Below are positions 8,224-22,480 of a stretch of DNA of 64,000 nt, one piece after another (within the stretch, counting starts at the first letter, position 1; each line of letters opens with the position of its first letter). The position numbers and the translations under genes are program-made. The notes beneath the pieces were generated by a model. It did no database searches. It was not told the DNA's origin and saw only the letters and a program-made list of their open reading frames with translations. This DNA is from Synanceia verrucosa (lineage: Eukaryota > Chordata > Actinopteri > Perciformes > Synanceiidae): contig CM056550.1 of assembly GCA_029721515.1 (NCBI GenBank), positions 24,068,619 through 24,132,618 of the forward strand. Reading direction: 5' to 3'.

Positions 8224-11200
8224 GTAGGACAAAACCTTTTAATTTGTACACGTAGACGCTGTTTCTCTCTCTGTTAGTCGTTCTGGACACATGCAGGCTG
8301 CTGCTGTCTGTCCACTAAATGTTTCTGCACATGTTTATGTTTTATATTTCTCTCTTTTTGCACGAAGTAAACTGCAGCTATTTTGTCTTAAAGCTGCCTC
8401 AAACCGTCAAGCTAATGTTGTGTTTGTACTTTTCTGTCAACACAGTATTAAGTGCATGCTTGTGTTGTGATGCAGCAGTACAACAGTGTTTATAAATGTA
8501 AAATTGTTATTTTCATATTAAAATAGTTTATGAGATACTCTAGGGTAGCAAGAGTGTCAGAAGCACAAGTTATTGCAGTGGTTTGTTATCGCTGTAGTGA
8601 TTGTTTGAGTGTTGTGGTCTTCCTGTTGATGAAGGTCAAATGTTTATTTATGAATGGAGTAATTATGCAAACTCAGGACTACTTGGATTTCTTGGCTTTG
8701 CCCACACAAGTCATAGTCAAGGTGTGAATATCTGTGTTCCTGTGTACGTTTTCACACTGTAGCCCTGTGTTTGTGTGTATGGAGGTGCTTATATATGACG
8801 GTCACATGAAGTGGTTTAGATCGAAGATCAGAACTAGAAAATAAGAGACAAATTTAAAACACAATGCAGTATCACTCAGTATTCACACAAATATTTCCCT
8901 GTCGTATCACTCGCCACTATGCTTTTTTTTTAATTTCTTCCCTCATTGTCTTGTGATGCAGGATCATCTTGGCATTTTTTAAATATCTATGTTGTAACTC
9001 AGATGGTGGAGTGTGTTGCATGTAGCCTATGTATGTATGTATGTGTAGTGGATCTTTAAAGGCTCATATTAGTTATCTGCCAAGATTTTCTTTACTTCTG
9101 CGGCAGCTTAGTTTGATACCTGCTGTTGTGTGGTTTATGACTCACCAGGATTACTTCTATTGCATGTCCTGTTACATTGTTGAATGTTAAATGCCCCTCT
9201 TATAAACCATTACTGTTTGTGCATATTCCCATGGTAAGGAGGATCCTAGTGTGCAGTTTCATTTCATAAATGGATAGTTGCATGGCTGGATTATTTGGAA
9301 GGGAAAATGACAAATTGTTAAGCAGGTTAAAGTCATGGTGAATAATGTATTTTCCTCCCAATCTGCCTGTCCCGTATTGTGGAAAAAAAGCTGATAGTTT
9401 TATGTCATACTTGACTTTGTATGAAGCCTCTTCGGTATATGTCCCACATAGGCTACTGGTGATAGGTGGTGGTTTCGATCCACTTTCATCGAGACTGAAT
9501 GGTTGGCACTAATGCACACAGCTTTAAATATATTGTCCTCCAGAGGAAAAAAAAGGAGTGAGTTCAGTGATTGGTGGTCATTTTTTAGTCTACATATTGA
9601 TTGCTTGCTCTGTAAAATGCAAGAAAATAGCGAAAATGACATCTTGATTTGCTGCAGAACCCCCAAGGTGACACATTCAATGTATATTGTCTGACACCAA
9701 AACCGAAATGTTCACTTTACTGTCATTGAAATTGAAAATACTGCAATTATGATATGAGTTTCCGAGAGAATATTTGTCATGTTGCTTAAAAATAATGATT
9801 TTAACGTTTAAATTGTTATTAAAGTAATCGCTGATTTTCCACTCGAGTAATTGTTTTATCCTTCAGTATGTTGGAGCACCTTATCTGTGAGCTTTGCTTA
9901 TTCTCTTTCAGTTCAGTTGTGTTTCTTCATGTGTCTCATACTGTCATTACTGTGAGGGTTGCCATGGCGTACTCAGCTGCTGCTCAATTCAAGCAAAGTA
10001 GTCCCACTTAAACACCCAGTGCTGGCCACATCATCATCTTCTGCATCCTCTTTAGATGACCTTGCTCTCCTCCATCCCCGTATGAGTCAGCTTCAAACCT
10101 GAATGGCTCCAAATGAAGCCCGTCTGCCTGCCAAGCAAGCAACGCCGCATCACAGACGAGATGTTCTTTCCAACTGCATGCAACCAGTCATTTTCGCTGT
10201 GAACAAAAGGTCCTTGATTCATCAAATCCCACACCACCTACTGCCCACTCTCCAGAGTGATGCTGTAATTTTCACCAGCACTCCTCCTGTGTGAGGCTGC
10301 CAGAGTGTTCGTTGTGATTTTGTGTGAATCTGTTGAGCTTTAGGTGTGTGCACAGCTGGGACAGATTCACTGTCTCCAAGCAGTGCGACAGCTTGAATTC
10401 ACAAAACAAGCCGCCTAAAGAAAAGCAACGCCGCCTTTTACAGGCCTGTAGAATTACTAATACATAGGATAAACTCACTGTGGCTTACATTAAATAGACA
10501 TTGCATTAAAAAATACTGATATCAGCTGCAGTATAATTTAAAGGTAAACGTTCTCAGGCTGCTCTTAAAAGAAGTGACAGTCTGAGCACATCTCAAGTTC
10601 TCAAAAAGGCAATTTCAGTGACGAGGAGGATAAAGTTTCTTTCACCACACCAGTGCCAAATGAGCTGAGAGCTCCAGCTCATATCTTTTGAGTGGGTACA
10701 ACTGATTCTGGTGCAAAAAGAAATATTCTTAATGGCTGTTGTCGGGCACACCGGTTAGAGCTGCCTCAAAAAACACCAGCCTCTCCTGCCTTACCTGTCC
10801 CCTGCTCAGAGCTTAATGTTAACTGTGGGGGTTCAGTAGTGATGTGTGAGCATTGCACACAGGTAGATGTGCAAATGTACTGAAACAATTAGTTCATGAA
10901 TAAATTTCACAGAGAATGAATGAACAACTTTATTAATATGATAATGCTACATAATTTTTTTAAGCAAAAATACAAGACATGTTCCAGCTTTATGTAAGAA
11001 TTTGTTCCTTTTTAATGTGTTATGTGATGTTAAATTGAATATCTCAGCAAATATTGTCATTTTCATATTTTACCTGGTGTTGGATTCTGGGTTTTGAGAG
11101 GCATTATCGTTTGTTTTAGTCACCATCGTCTCTCAATAAGAGGCAAAAGTAGTTTCTTTATTGCATAATGTGTTCAAAGAAATCCATATGTTCCTATGTG

Positions 11201-13429
11201 TTTTTAGGTGTTAATTAAATGAAAATAATTCTAAACGATAATTTTACTGGATTAACTAAAATGTAGATGAAGTGATGGTCAGCAGAAAATGTCTGAGTCT
11301 AACCTGCCCTGTTTGTCCAAATGAGCAAAAAATAAAATGAAACCACACCACTGTGCCAGAAGTGATACTAACCCAAAAAGCTTAAATAAATGACAATAAA
11401 CAACACATTTGGCTCTTACACTGTCAGAAGAATTTTAATCTTGTCTCAAAAATCCAGCAGTGCTCAATGACTCAGACACACCAAAACAAAGTCGAAGAAC
11501 GAATAGACTGTTTGCAACGCTTGTGTCTTGAACGCAAAGTAGGACACTAACACACCCCTAAGACTAAAGTCTGACTGCCATGTCTGTGTCGGTGCACACC
11601 AACAGATGTCAGTAGTTGGTACTCTTTCTTTACAAACATGTCAGGAATACATAATTTGCTAAAAACAGGCTAAATAATTCCCCTAAGCAGCCAGACCCTG
11701 TGGTGTTTGTAGGGGGAAATAGCATATTCATTGTAAAGTGTTTTTAGTGGTGGATTTGGTGCTTTGTAGTGATTATTTTCTACTGCAGGACTGTGTGTGT
11801 GGGACAACTCAATATGCACCGTTCATCCTAATCTCTGATGTGACGTGAGGATTAGATCATCCCACCTATCTACAACCATCTCTCTGGAATGGTTTGAGAA
11901 ATCAAAACATTGATCTATATATTTAAAATCAAAGAGCAGAATGAAAGTGTGGCTTTAGCATTGTTTCTAGCTGCAGAGCCAGTGTTTCCCTTCCCATGAA
12001 GCCGTGTTTCTACAGTCAGACCATCCCTTCCCATCCTGCACCTGGCAATAGGTCACATTCACAGATTACTTCTATCCCAAACGCTGGTGATGAAGTTGAG
12101 TGACCAACCATCTCTTCTCTTCCCCTCTAGCTGTCTCTCAGAGCGTTCTCCTCAGTGTGCTTTGGCATTTGGCCGTCGCCGTCTGTCTCAGTAAAAACCA
12201 TCGGCTGTGAAATTGAGAATAATCATGTGGAACGAGATTGGGACGGGAGCAGCTTGAGCTCCAGTCCTTCTCTGTCAATGGACTCATGGCTCCTGCTGAT
12301 AAAGTCCACCGGGGACTGAACAATCACCCACAAAACATTTTTTATTGTTGAATTGTGAGGAATATTGCTTTTCATAATCTGCATGATATAGCAAAGATGC
12401 GTAATCTCATCACCTTCAGTTAATTACCCAGAGCTGTTTCTCTATTTTAAACCGACACTGAGGAGATACCCTACTAGTACTCCCAATCTATCACTGTACC
12501 TCATAATATTTCATGGGATGCGTTTGACATGCATTTTTTATTATTCATCACAAGAGCCTCTGGACAGATGACAAGATGAAATGCAATTAAACAAGGACAA
12601 TACACTGCCATAAAACCATTGTACCAAAACCACATGAGAAACAATTATGAAAGTAACAATAGGATAAAGTGTGATAATCCCATTATCTGTGCTGCATTAG
12701 TCACAGAGAAGCATCATTGTATGTTAACTTGAAACAGTTTCCTTTCACGTAACACTATTATAAATAATACAAATAAGTTTATGAGATACAAGAGGTCAAG
12801 TTTCACATCCAAACACCAAGTCCCTGTTGGAATAACTTCAAATAATAATTTAATTTTAGCATAGTTTCAATGGCACACATCTGCTACTGCAAATATGACA
12901 CCTTAAAGAAATCACAATTTATGGTATAGTTGTTTACATCTCACATTTTAAACTAAACATCAATCTCATCATAGTGTCAACTGAACAAAAATAGGCCCAG
13001 ATATCACACTGAAATCCCATTGTCATGGTCTTAAATACGGCCTGCTGAACACTATTCTTGTCATAAAGAGTTGTTTTTTCATTATATATATATTTTTTTT
13101 AAATCATTTTCATCTGCCAGTACTTCAATACACATAACTGCTAAATGCATTTTTATTTATTTTCTTGAGCTTAATCTTTTATTTTCACAGTTAATTGGTT
13201 AATCATTTGGTCTATAAATCTTTAGAGAAAAGAGAAATTACCACTACTATTTTCCAAGATGATGTTTTTAATTCACCTTTTTTTTCCAACCAACAAAATG
13301 ATATTGAATTTACAATAACATAAAACATTTTGAGAACCATGAAATCTTATGGCACACTTGACCTATTCTGTCAATCAATTTGCTTCAGCTCTATTGAACA
13401 GATTATTTCTGTTTCTTCAGAGACAAAAT
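8224..13429 (+). other. znf385c intron 1, first segment
   Basis: Noncoding. Only simple features are visible, such as (TATG)n at about 9029-9042 and AT-rich runs. Open frames of up to about 90 codons occur on both strands (for example 9400-9666 minus), without recognisable domains or splice sites. The block 12100-12320 has a more even base composition but no coding signature. Confidence 0.55.
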
Positions 13430-13600
13430 GCATGCACTGCTCTGACCTACCAACATTCAAAACACTCACTAAAACACATCTCTCCCAGATTGCTTTTAAC
13501 TCATGAATGATAGCCTATGCTTTACTGTTATTAAGTGTTATTTTAAATGTTATTATGTACATTAAATGTATTATTGTTAGTATTTATGTGATCTTGGGGC
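13430..13600 (+). mobile_element. LINE retrotransposon 3' relic
   Basis: Bases 13453-13506 read TFKTLTKTHLSQIAFNS and a stop. This resembles the C-terminus of fish non-LTR reverse transcriptase ORF2 proteins (pattern FK..LKTHLF..AF). AT-rich 3' UTR-like sequence follows. The rest of the element is absent, so it is a 5'-truncated insertion, inert. Confidence 0.6.
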
Positions 13601-16600
13601 TGTTAAAGGAGAGCTCCATGGCAGCCATTTTCTGCCCCTGATTTTATTGTTGCACCTCCCGCCTGTGTTGCCAACACACATTTCTTATTTCTTATGTCCG
13701 AGAGTAACGTGAAAAAGTGACAATTAAGACAGCAAATGTTTGGACAACATGCTTTTGTCTTTATTCTGCGTGGCCAAAAAAAAACCCTCTTTGTGTCTGT
13801 GAAATTGTAAATGGAGGTCACACTCAGAGGAAGCTTCCAGCAGTAAATGTGCAGCGTACACCTTATCACAATAGACCCACAACTGATTGCTCTACCCAAA
13901 ACTCCCCCCCCCCGCCTCAACTCAGACACGCCGAAATGGATTTCTGCTTACGTCTCCCATCCAAGATGTAATGGCTCTCGGTTTGTGTCATCAAGTCAGA
14001 TGACCGTCTGATAAATATGATCTTTATTTGGCTGCTCAGAGGTGAAGACTCTCGACTGACACCCTCCACCCCCTAACAGCTATAACCAAAGGTGGAGAAA
14101 CAACCCTTCAAGGTGCTGCAAAATGTCAAAATGCCTACAAAAGATCAATAGAAGACACGTAATGACAAACACAAGTGGATCAATACTGGGCTGTAATGAA
14201 CTGAAGACTATAGAGAGACCAAGTTCAATGTTTGGTTACACCCACTGTAAGTAGTTTTCACAGCTCATATATCAGTTCATTGACAGCATGAATCATCTTC
14301 TGTGAGGTTGGAAGCTGCTGGGCTGTTGATCCTTACAAGGCAACACATACAGACACTCTCTCCTCTTTTTTTCACACAAAACAAGCTCTTCTGTTATTGT
14401 GTCATGTAATATCAACGAACAAGCCGCTGAAGTATACAATAATGTGCAGACAGTCCCTTGATTTTTTTGTTTAATGCTGGAAGCTGTAGTAGGTTAGCAA
14501 CATACAAAAAATTGCACATTACCTGCGTTTACTGCATAAATGCAAAAAAAAATAAAAAATAAAAATAAGGTTTATGTTGGCTATCATGTTGACGCCCTCT
14601 CTGGCTTCTTGAAAACTGTATGTAACATGGCAGCCCTGATGGATAGTTGCTCTTTGAGCCCCCATCATATGGACAGAAGGATGGGCAGACACCTTCAGGG
14701 CTGTGTGGGAAGTTGAATTTCTGTATGGTCCATTACCTCTCTATTCCCCTGTGGCTGCATTGCAGGTACAGATTCAACACAGCAGGCAGCATTGTGAAAA
14801 TGTCTCTGCGTGTGTGTGTATATTGTATAAGCCCACATATGTGTGTATTTGTTCTCTATGCATTGCTTTAGAGGATGCATGATTTTGAGGTTTTTCCTCT
14901 GAGTATTCTGTATGATTTTGCTCCTTTTTATCTATAAGAATGATGTTGACTTGATCAGAGACACGATGTATCAGGATGTATCACAGACTTACCTCTTGGT
15001 GTCTGAGGCTCTCGGCACATCAAGTATTCACTAAAAATAAAAATGATTTCTGGCCACTTAGCTGCAAGACTGTGGCTCGCATCTTGTACAGTCCAAAAAA
15101 TGACTAACTCATCTAACTGTAATGTAAAATTAAATAGTCCTAAATTCATCCAAGACATGAATAGATGTCATTTAACAAACGTCCTCCAGACACAGTGAGA
15201 ACGAAGACAGTCGTCATGCCGCGACCTAAAGCAGAAAACCCACCAGTAAAACTAGAAAGTCAGAAAAGGAGCACTGTGGCCATTTTGAAACCACTTCTAT
15301 CCTTCTCAATGTCCCTTTTGCTTTGCTTCACACCTTATTTCTCGTGCGCTCTCTAAATTCTAAAATGATTTTGCTCTTTGTTCCTCCATTAAGTGGTGTG
15401 TTACATTCTCTCTAATGGCCATTACTACTGAACACAAAAGACCAGTCAAGCAGGCCAAATTAAATGAGGTTGTTAATTGAAGGGGCCATTATAGCTTGAC
15501 TCTGCTGCTCGCCTGTTTATCAGTCATGACTGAATCACAGGCAGCTGAGGGTGAAGCCTCTGGGCTGTTACGTCCACTAACAAATTAATTTATCGGTCAT
15601 CCGATTAAAATTACTTTTTTTTAAAAAATCATGACAGTATGATTCTCATGTTCACAGTGATAACTCACTGTTATAAATTATTGCAGCTCTGTGGAGCATT
15701 TAACTGATAGATGAACACTATGGACTTTAGCATAACATCTACTGAGAGCTCCATATTGTCTCATAATGCAAAGCTGTAATATAGCATTTACATATTATGT
15801 AATTTTTTTAACAGACTTGCTTGTTATATTTGAAACAAGACAGTTTTTAAGAATGATCCGATATCCATCCAGTCAAAGTTGAGCCTTCAGGGTAATTTAT
15901 AAAAACATTTTTATTTTCCTGATATTTCATTTATCTCATACTTTTAGCAGGTGGGACCAGTGATTCACATTAACCAGAGGCCGGTTTAGAGGCATAATTA
16001 AAAATACACCACCAAAATTATCTTTTTTATTTCAATGAAATATGAGCTCAGTGAAGCAAATACATTTACTGTAAGTGTGTATGCATGATGTTTAGTCAAA
16101 CCTAACTGTGAAATTTGTTGTTACTATAGTTACATAGTTTATACATATGTTTAGACATTCACAACATCAACATATTCTGACTTTTGAACTTACTATCCTA
16201 TTAGTTATTACGTGGTGTAATTGTTTATAACTTAATGTTTCAGGTAATGCTTAGCAGTATCATTATGTTAGAGGTTAATAATAATTTGATTCAAACTAAC
16301 TAAACTAGCAGTCAGACTGGTTTATTTGTTTGTTTGGAAGGCCATCCAGTGCTTCTCTTTGCCCAACCAATTTAAGGAACCAGAGAGATAATTCTGGCAA
16401 TTAAACCCATTTTACCTGGGGAGGGAGCCTAATTAAAAGCCAATCCAATTTAGGCTGTCAAGTTTCCAATATGAGTCAGCACAGATAAGAAGTTGGAGGA
16501 TGGATGATTAGGGTAATGGGAGCAAAGGAGAGCAGCGATCTTATCTGCAGTCATCCGTCAAAGTTTGGATGATTTGCTCCAGGATTGGAACACCGTTGAG

Positions 16601-18640
16601 TTTCTTCACCATACGATTGAAGTGAAAAGTCATTTAATCAAAAGTCTGGCTGCACAATTAATTACTAATGCAGGTAGCTAAGAACAACTTAATGACACAC
16701 CACAAGCTACTTGATCCACATACTGAAGCCCCATGTTCAAAACTGTTACATTAATCTTATATTAACGATGTGAGTGAATGTTAAATAGCAGAATATAATT
16801 CTAACACTGGCATCTTGCTTAGAGTGGTTGTCCTGCTATCCAGTTACTCTTTGCTAATGATAATTAGCGTGGTAGCTCAGCGAGTCTGAGCATTTTGCAA
16901 AGCTGCAGTGTCTAAACTCAGAGCCATCCATCGGTGCACCGGTCACACACTCTAATTTCCACTTTCAGCAGAGGTAGAGCAACTCTGCAACACAAGCAGG
17001 CTGAAGAAGACAAACACAGTGGAGCACAGCAAGGATCAGCATATTATTGTCTTTATTTCAGCCTTTGACAATCCATTAAAATATGCCTGCATCAGGACAC
17101 CTCCAGTCCTGAGGAGGTGGTTGTTTTGACTGATCATCTTAATATTAAGTGATCATGTAAAAGATTTATCTACTTTATATTAAGAATTCATAATATATGA
17201 TAACAATTTAATCTCTATCAGTGAATTGCTGTGTGTCTGGCCTTTCTGGACCCATTTTTGGTAACCTCACACTTGTGATAGGCATTGAGTGCCTCATTAA
17301 TATTGTCAGGTTGAGCATTTGCATCTGATATATGGGCTGCTTTTAGGTTCTTTGGCACCAAATCCTCTGCCATCTTCTTCCTGTTGGCATACTTTCCTTA
17401 CTTTGCTCACATGGAGCAGATATTTATACTGATACTTGACAATGTATGACATGGATTTTATTATCAACCATTAAAAAAAATCTCAGTGGTGGGTAAGGTA
17501 ATCAGTATGTTTGCTGTATTTGCTGTTTCCAGCTTATTCTTTGCTCATTGGATATCATCTGTCAACATAAAGAGCCAGTACTTACACATGGACCACTACC
17601 AACTCCACATAATGTATATTTATCAGCTGATAGAGCTAGCATGGGCTAGACAAGTGACATGGAAAACCACCTTGTCTCTTAATCATCCTCATTAGTCATC
17701 CCTGCCCCCATGCTGCTTTCCTCCTCCCACCTCCTGCCGTCACTCCACATGGAAAGCATACGTTTTCCTTCCAAATGGAGGGCTTTTCTTCTTGACATGC
17801 CATCAGTTTACATAAACATATTTAGCATTTTTGCAAAAGTTCTGGAGACAGTGAGAATGTAAGTTGGAGCCAAAGCTGAAACTGCAGCAGAGAGACAGAC
17901 CGAGATATGGTGCCTGTGATTAAAATGTCGTGAGTGCCTGCTTCAGCCTGTGTTATCAGTGTCAATGCTGACTGATCTGAGAGCTGTCAGGATCAGGGAT
18001 CCCAAAGGGAAAACAGGCAGGAAGTGGCTTAACCCTGCTCTACACCAGGGTCCTCTCTAAACGTGAACACATGTTCACATGAGACAGGAGAGTTGAGAAG
18101 TCAAGTCAAATTCCTGAAATGGCTACCAGGGTTGTGTTCATAGCCAAATTTGTAATCAAAGTTATTTAAACTATTGAGTGTAACAGTGGACCCAACAACC
18201 CCACTACCTTGACAGTTCAAAATAGACACTTGGCAAGTTAAAGGTGGAACATCTATTGATAGACTTGTGAAGACAACTGTCAGTAACTGAATCTTTTTGA
18301 CTAATGGCTTTTCCTCCATTAATGTCTCTTGACCCTGTTTTGACACATTCATTCATTCATTGTTCATAAAAACACATCACCATCAAAACCGGTAAAATCA
18401 GTAACAGCTAAATTTGGCCAACTGTGTTAGGTATTCATAGATCATTCTAAATGATTGCTTATTTTATATCCTTTAGAGCTCTAATTGTAGAAGCTTTCTG
18501 CTCTGATTATATGTTTTGTTGCTTTTCTCTCACATTGATGTTGACCTTGAAGGTTAAAATGTTGCCTCATTAAATGTTGGTAAGCTTGCAATCCTCAGTG
18601 TGTAGTGAACCTCCCTGTCCTTCACAATTTACATAGAAGA
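13601..18640 (+). other. znf385c intron 1, second segment
   Basis: No gene. Bases 13603-13990 carry minus-strand and plus-strand open frames of about 80-110 codons around a C-run, with no domain. Repeat-free blocks at about 15400-15570 and 16320-16640 contain clustered TAATTA/AATTAA and GATAAG-like motifs, of the kind seen in vertebrate enhancers. This is suggestive only. The rest is AT-rich unique sequence. Confidence 0.45.
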
Positions 18641-18970
18641 AGAAGAATTCCTTTATTGATCCCTCAGTGAGGGAAATTACATTTTTTCACTCTGTTAGTA
18701 TATTTTTTCCAGTTGCACATTACACACACAAGTTATGAACAAGCACATGCATTAGAGGAGAGGTGTCAGAGTGAGGGGGCTGCCCCTTATCCAGACGCCC
18801 TGAGCAGTTGGGGGTTCAGTGCCTTGCTCCACCTCGGCAGTGCCCAGGAGGAGGAGCTGGCACCTCTCCAGCTACCAGTCCACTCTCCACATTTGGTCAG
18901 ACCTGGACTTGAACTGACGACCCACCGATTCCCAGCCCAAGTCACTACAGACTGAGCTACTGCCGCCCCC
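18641..18970 (-). mobile_element. tRNA-derived SINE with RTE-like tail
   Basis: Read on the minus strand, the element begins gggcggcagtagctcagtct, containing a Pol III A box (tagctcagtctg), and has a B box (gttcaagtcc, about 18904-18914). It ends in tccctcactgagggatcaat and aaaggaattc. The last part resembles the 3' end of RTE/Rex3-type LINEs, which would supply its reverse transcriptase. The length of about 330 bp suits a nearly full-length copy. Frames through it are not genes. Confidence 0.8.
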
Positions 18971-20150
18971 CCCCATTACATCTAGCTGTAATGTTGCTTA
19001 ACAAGTTCAGAGAATTCATTCATTCGTTCATTCAACCTGTATTTACTCGACACTTTATTTCATGGAGTCTTCAACAACTAAAGAGCCATATATTTTAGAG
19101 ATTACACCTGTACTGACCTCAAACATTTAACACTAAACTAACTAAAAAACTGTTTTAAATTAGGTAAAACTAACCAGAGGTAGCTTGGCATTAGGCTACT
19201 GTTTCAAAGGCTTAAGGATCTGAAACACTCTGAATCTTTGTGTGCCATCTCACCACTCGGTGCAAAGCCTTCACCACTTCATTTTCCATCGTCCGTCGAC
19301 CTTCCTGCTCACGTCAATCCTCTGCCTTTCTGTTCTATAAACTCAAACCACACAAGGTGTACATATATAATGATGACAGATTTCATATTTTGAAAAGGTT
19401 TGGATTAAGTCAGCTCTACTCCCTTCCTTGTACAGGCACATTTTCAGAATTTGTAAAATAAATGACCTGTTCTTGGCTGCTCCGCTGAACAAGTCAAGCA
19501 AATGTGATGTGGAATAAATCACAGTGACGCTCCATTATTGCCTTTCAAAAAGTTTCTGAGCGGACTTTAAATTTAATGTTGAACAGATAATATGTTATGA
19601 ATTCTCCAGACAGTGTGTTTATTTCCTTGTTGTTAACACAATTGCACAGGACAGGATCAAAATGGGTTGAGTTTATGATTTCATACTGCATTATTTTTGG
19701 CATCACTTAACCATGCTAGTTCTTGCAATCAAGCCCCTTTGATAAATGCATCTAAAACTATTAAAGAGAATTTAGGTCAAGTCTCGTTATGAGTGTGGAA
19801 GGAAGAAAGAGGAGGATTACAGCTCACTTCAACAGCCCACATTTCCCTGTCAGAAAAAGGGAACTGCATTCATTTTATTATAATAAGCAGTCCCTCACCA
19901 CATTTTTATGTCCCCAACCTGCCTGAAAGATCTTTGAAGCCAGAAGAAGTTCATTTAAAAAATATACTTACATATAGTGTGTTAGTTGGTCTGAAGACGC
20001 AGTAACAAAAGCTTGCAAAGGTGACTTGTCAAGGTTGTTAACAAATGCAATTTATGTGGCACAGAATGACTTTATTTTTGTATAATTTTTATCACATATC
20101 TTTGACAAGATTACAGTCTAAATTTGATTTAAGATGTAATAGTGGAGACC
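18971..20150 (+). other. intron 1 segment, no gene
   Basis: Unique AT-rich intron with a short (ATTC)n run at about 19014-19036. I see no exon, RNA gene or clear repeat. Confidence 0.55.
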
Positions 20151-20451
20151 GGGGCGGCACGGTGGTACAGCAAGAAGGTGCTGGGTTTGATTCCCGGCTC
20201 GGGGGCCTTTCTGTGTGGAGTTTGCATGTTCTCCCCGTGTCTGCTTGGGTTCTCTCTGGGTACTCCGGCTTCTTCCCACCACCCAAAAACATGGGGATTA
20301 TCTGTTATCTGATCATCTGTGATGAACTGGAGAATTGTCTGGGGTGTACGCTGCCTCTCGCCCTAAGACAGCTGGGATAGGCTCCAGCCCCCCCACGACC
20401 CTATGTGAGGATAAGCAGTAGAAAATGGATGGATGGATGGATGGATGGATG
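20151..20451 (+). mobile_element. SINE-like element, GGCGGCACGG family with (GGAT)n tail
   Basis: It begins ggggcggcacggtggtacag, has a B-box-like gggtttgattcc (about 20183-20195) and the family-typical gtggagtttgcatgttctcc. It then has agctgggataggctccagcc and ends in five to six GGAT units. Compared with the 63378 copy, part of the head (including the A box) and a mid-body segment are deleted. Confidence 0.85.
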
Positions 20452-20640
20452 TCCTGATGGCTGAGTGTTTCAAAACTGCTCCATCACCTCAGCTTTACAG
20501 TCTATGAACTTTTATCTCATGTCATCACTTCCCTTCTCTCCACAATACATTTGAGATTTTTAATTGGAAAAATAATCAAAGTAGGAGAATACAAAAATAT
20601 TAAGAGCCTAATATAATATATATTATATTATAATATTCTG

Positions 20641-20890
20641 GCTTGAAGGAATAGTTCTTGCTGAAGCCAGGTTAGCTTAGCTTAGCACATCAACTGGAAA
20701 CAGCTACAGTAGCCCTGTCACGTCTTATTCATTGTTCGGCCTTATTTAGCTCCACACCTCACTTCTGGTTGCCAAAAACCAAGACTTTGCAACAATCAAA
20801 ATGCCAAATTGGTGGCTTCAGAACAGAAATCCACAAACCAATGAATGATGTCACAATGACCACGTCCACTTCATATATACAATCTATGAT
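20641..20890. repeat. fragments of common fish interspersed repeats
   Basis: Bases 20663-20705 contain ggttagcttagcttagcac and ctggaaacagct. Bases 20830-20890 contain cacaaaccaatgaatgatgt and cttcatatatacaatctatg. Both resemble fragments of dispersed teleost repeats I recall. The borders cannot be defined from one copy. Confidence 0.5.
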
Positions 20891-22202
20891 TAGTAGCAAA
20901 TTCAAATTTTCAGTCTCCAGCACTGCTGTCAGTCACATTTGCTTTGGGATCCACAGCAGCCTTAGGGCTCTCCCAGATGGCCGATGACAGATGTCCACAA
21001 TTGCGGTTGCCCTTGGTTGAAGTGCAGTTCCTCCCTCCAGATAAAAAACTGCCCCCTAACGTCCCAGTCCTCCCATTTGTCCTAGCCTGATTTATTATGT
21101 TCTGTCTCTCTTGTGTTCGGTCGACTGCCTTCACTTTGCTAGTATTGAAATAACTCAGCTTTGTTTGGGCTCCTCTATTCCATTTAGGTTTTCCCAACAT
21201 CCTCTCCCTTTCCAACTGCACCATTCTTCGTCCTTGGCTTGATCCCATGTCCTCTGCTCCTTTTTTATCACAGAGCTGGATGCTTACCAAGGGTTTCAGT
21301 CACAACGAGGTGTCCATTGTTATGTCTTTAGTCCTGTCGCTGGGTAAAAAATCATGGTAGACACTCGTAACTCGTTATGAAACTCTGTCAGACTCTGACA
21401 CGTATAGTTATACTTGCAGTGAAAGGATACCAAATCTGTTATTCCTCAAAATAGTCATAATGTGGTGTAGTTATGTAGTAATTTATACATCAAACTGCAC
21501 TTGTAATACCTACTACATGCACCTCTGCATAGTGATAAAATACTGTAGCTTTGACAAAAACAGGCAGGATTCATTGTGATGGAGAGAAGGTTTCAAGGCT
21601 CTGCAAGCTGATTTTGAGATAAAAAATGAATGGCAGAAATGTAATGATTAATATGCAATGGCCTAAAGTGGATTATAATAAATGAGCTAAACTTGCATTA
21701 ACATGGTGTGATCCTTCAAACGTATAGACACCATAATTAAATATAGTAGCTCTGATGAAACGAAAAAAAATGTCCGCTGAACATTCTGCTCGGTTATTCT
21801 TGCCTCTATATGACAGTCAGTCAGTCCGCCTAGCTGCATGCAGGAGGATGCTTCAGTTTAAGAGACTCCACCTGGGGGAAGTAGATTACATTTCGTCATT
21901 CCTGACTGCGGCCTACCTCAGCAGTGTTTATGTGCAGTGCAGAGCCACCTTTTAAGTGAATGTGTCAAGGTTTGTGCTGAAAGAAGATTAGGTGCAAGGA
22001 CTGGCGACTGGGTTTCTCCGATTCTGCCTATATTTAGATCACTAATTCCCTCCACCAAAGCAATGACATTTAAGAAAACTGTAGCAATATTTGGACAGAA
22101 AATTGCTGTTGTGTAATTTATTGTATTATGTATTATGTTATAGTGTGTGACAATAATTGATATTGCAACCTACTAAATTTAACAGTTTACTTGTGTTTAG
22201 AT
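20891..22202 (+). other. intron 1 segment, unassigned minus-strand ORF
   Basis: The minus strand has an open frame of 126 codons at 20910-21290, rich in Gly, Lys and Ser, with no motif I recognise. Without homology, splice sites or codon bias it is most likely a chance ORF or part of an old repeat. The remaining bases look like ordinary intron. Confidence 0.4.
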
Positions 22203-22480
22203 TAGATTAAATCCAACTTTATTGTCATTGCGCATGTCAAAAGTACAAGGTTACAATGCAGATTGCATCCAGCCAGAAGTGCAAAAGCAGAAATACATGT
22301 TGACACATATGTAATAAGAATATACATTTATAGTATAGGTTATGGAATGATATGTAAATATTTACAGTATATACAAAAGTATATTTTATATAATATACCA
22401 TATAATATATAATATTTACATTATAAACTGAATGTGCATTTTGAATGTAGTGCAAATGTATTTTTATAATAGTACAAACA
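22203..22480 (-). repeat. LINE 3'-end relic
   Basis: Contains ccaactttattgtcattg and gcatccagccagaagtgcaa, followed by AT-rich sequence. In the opposite sense this gives a tail ending caatgacaataaagttgg, the form of several fish LINE 3' UTRs. A diverged relative lies at 59760-59990 and a plus-strand relative ends at about 34185. Confidence 0.55.

Noticed and set aside
13603..13971. Opposed frames around a poly(C) run
   Set aside because: No conserved domain or splice sites; probably part of an old noncoding repeat.
20092..20380. Frames across the SINE at 20151-20451 (also 63321-63846 and 18713-18955)
   Set aside because: Translations of SINE sequence, not genes.
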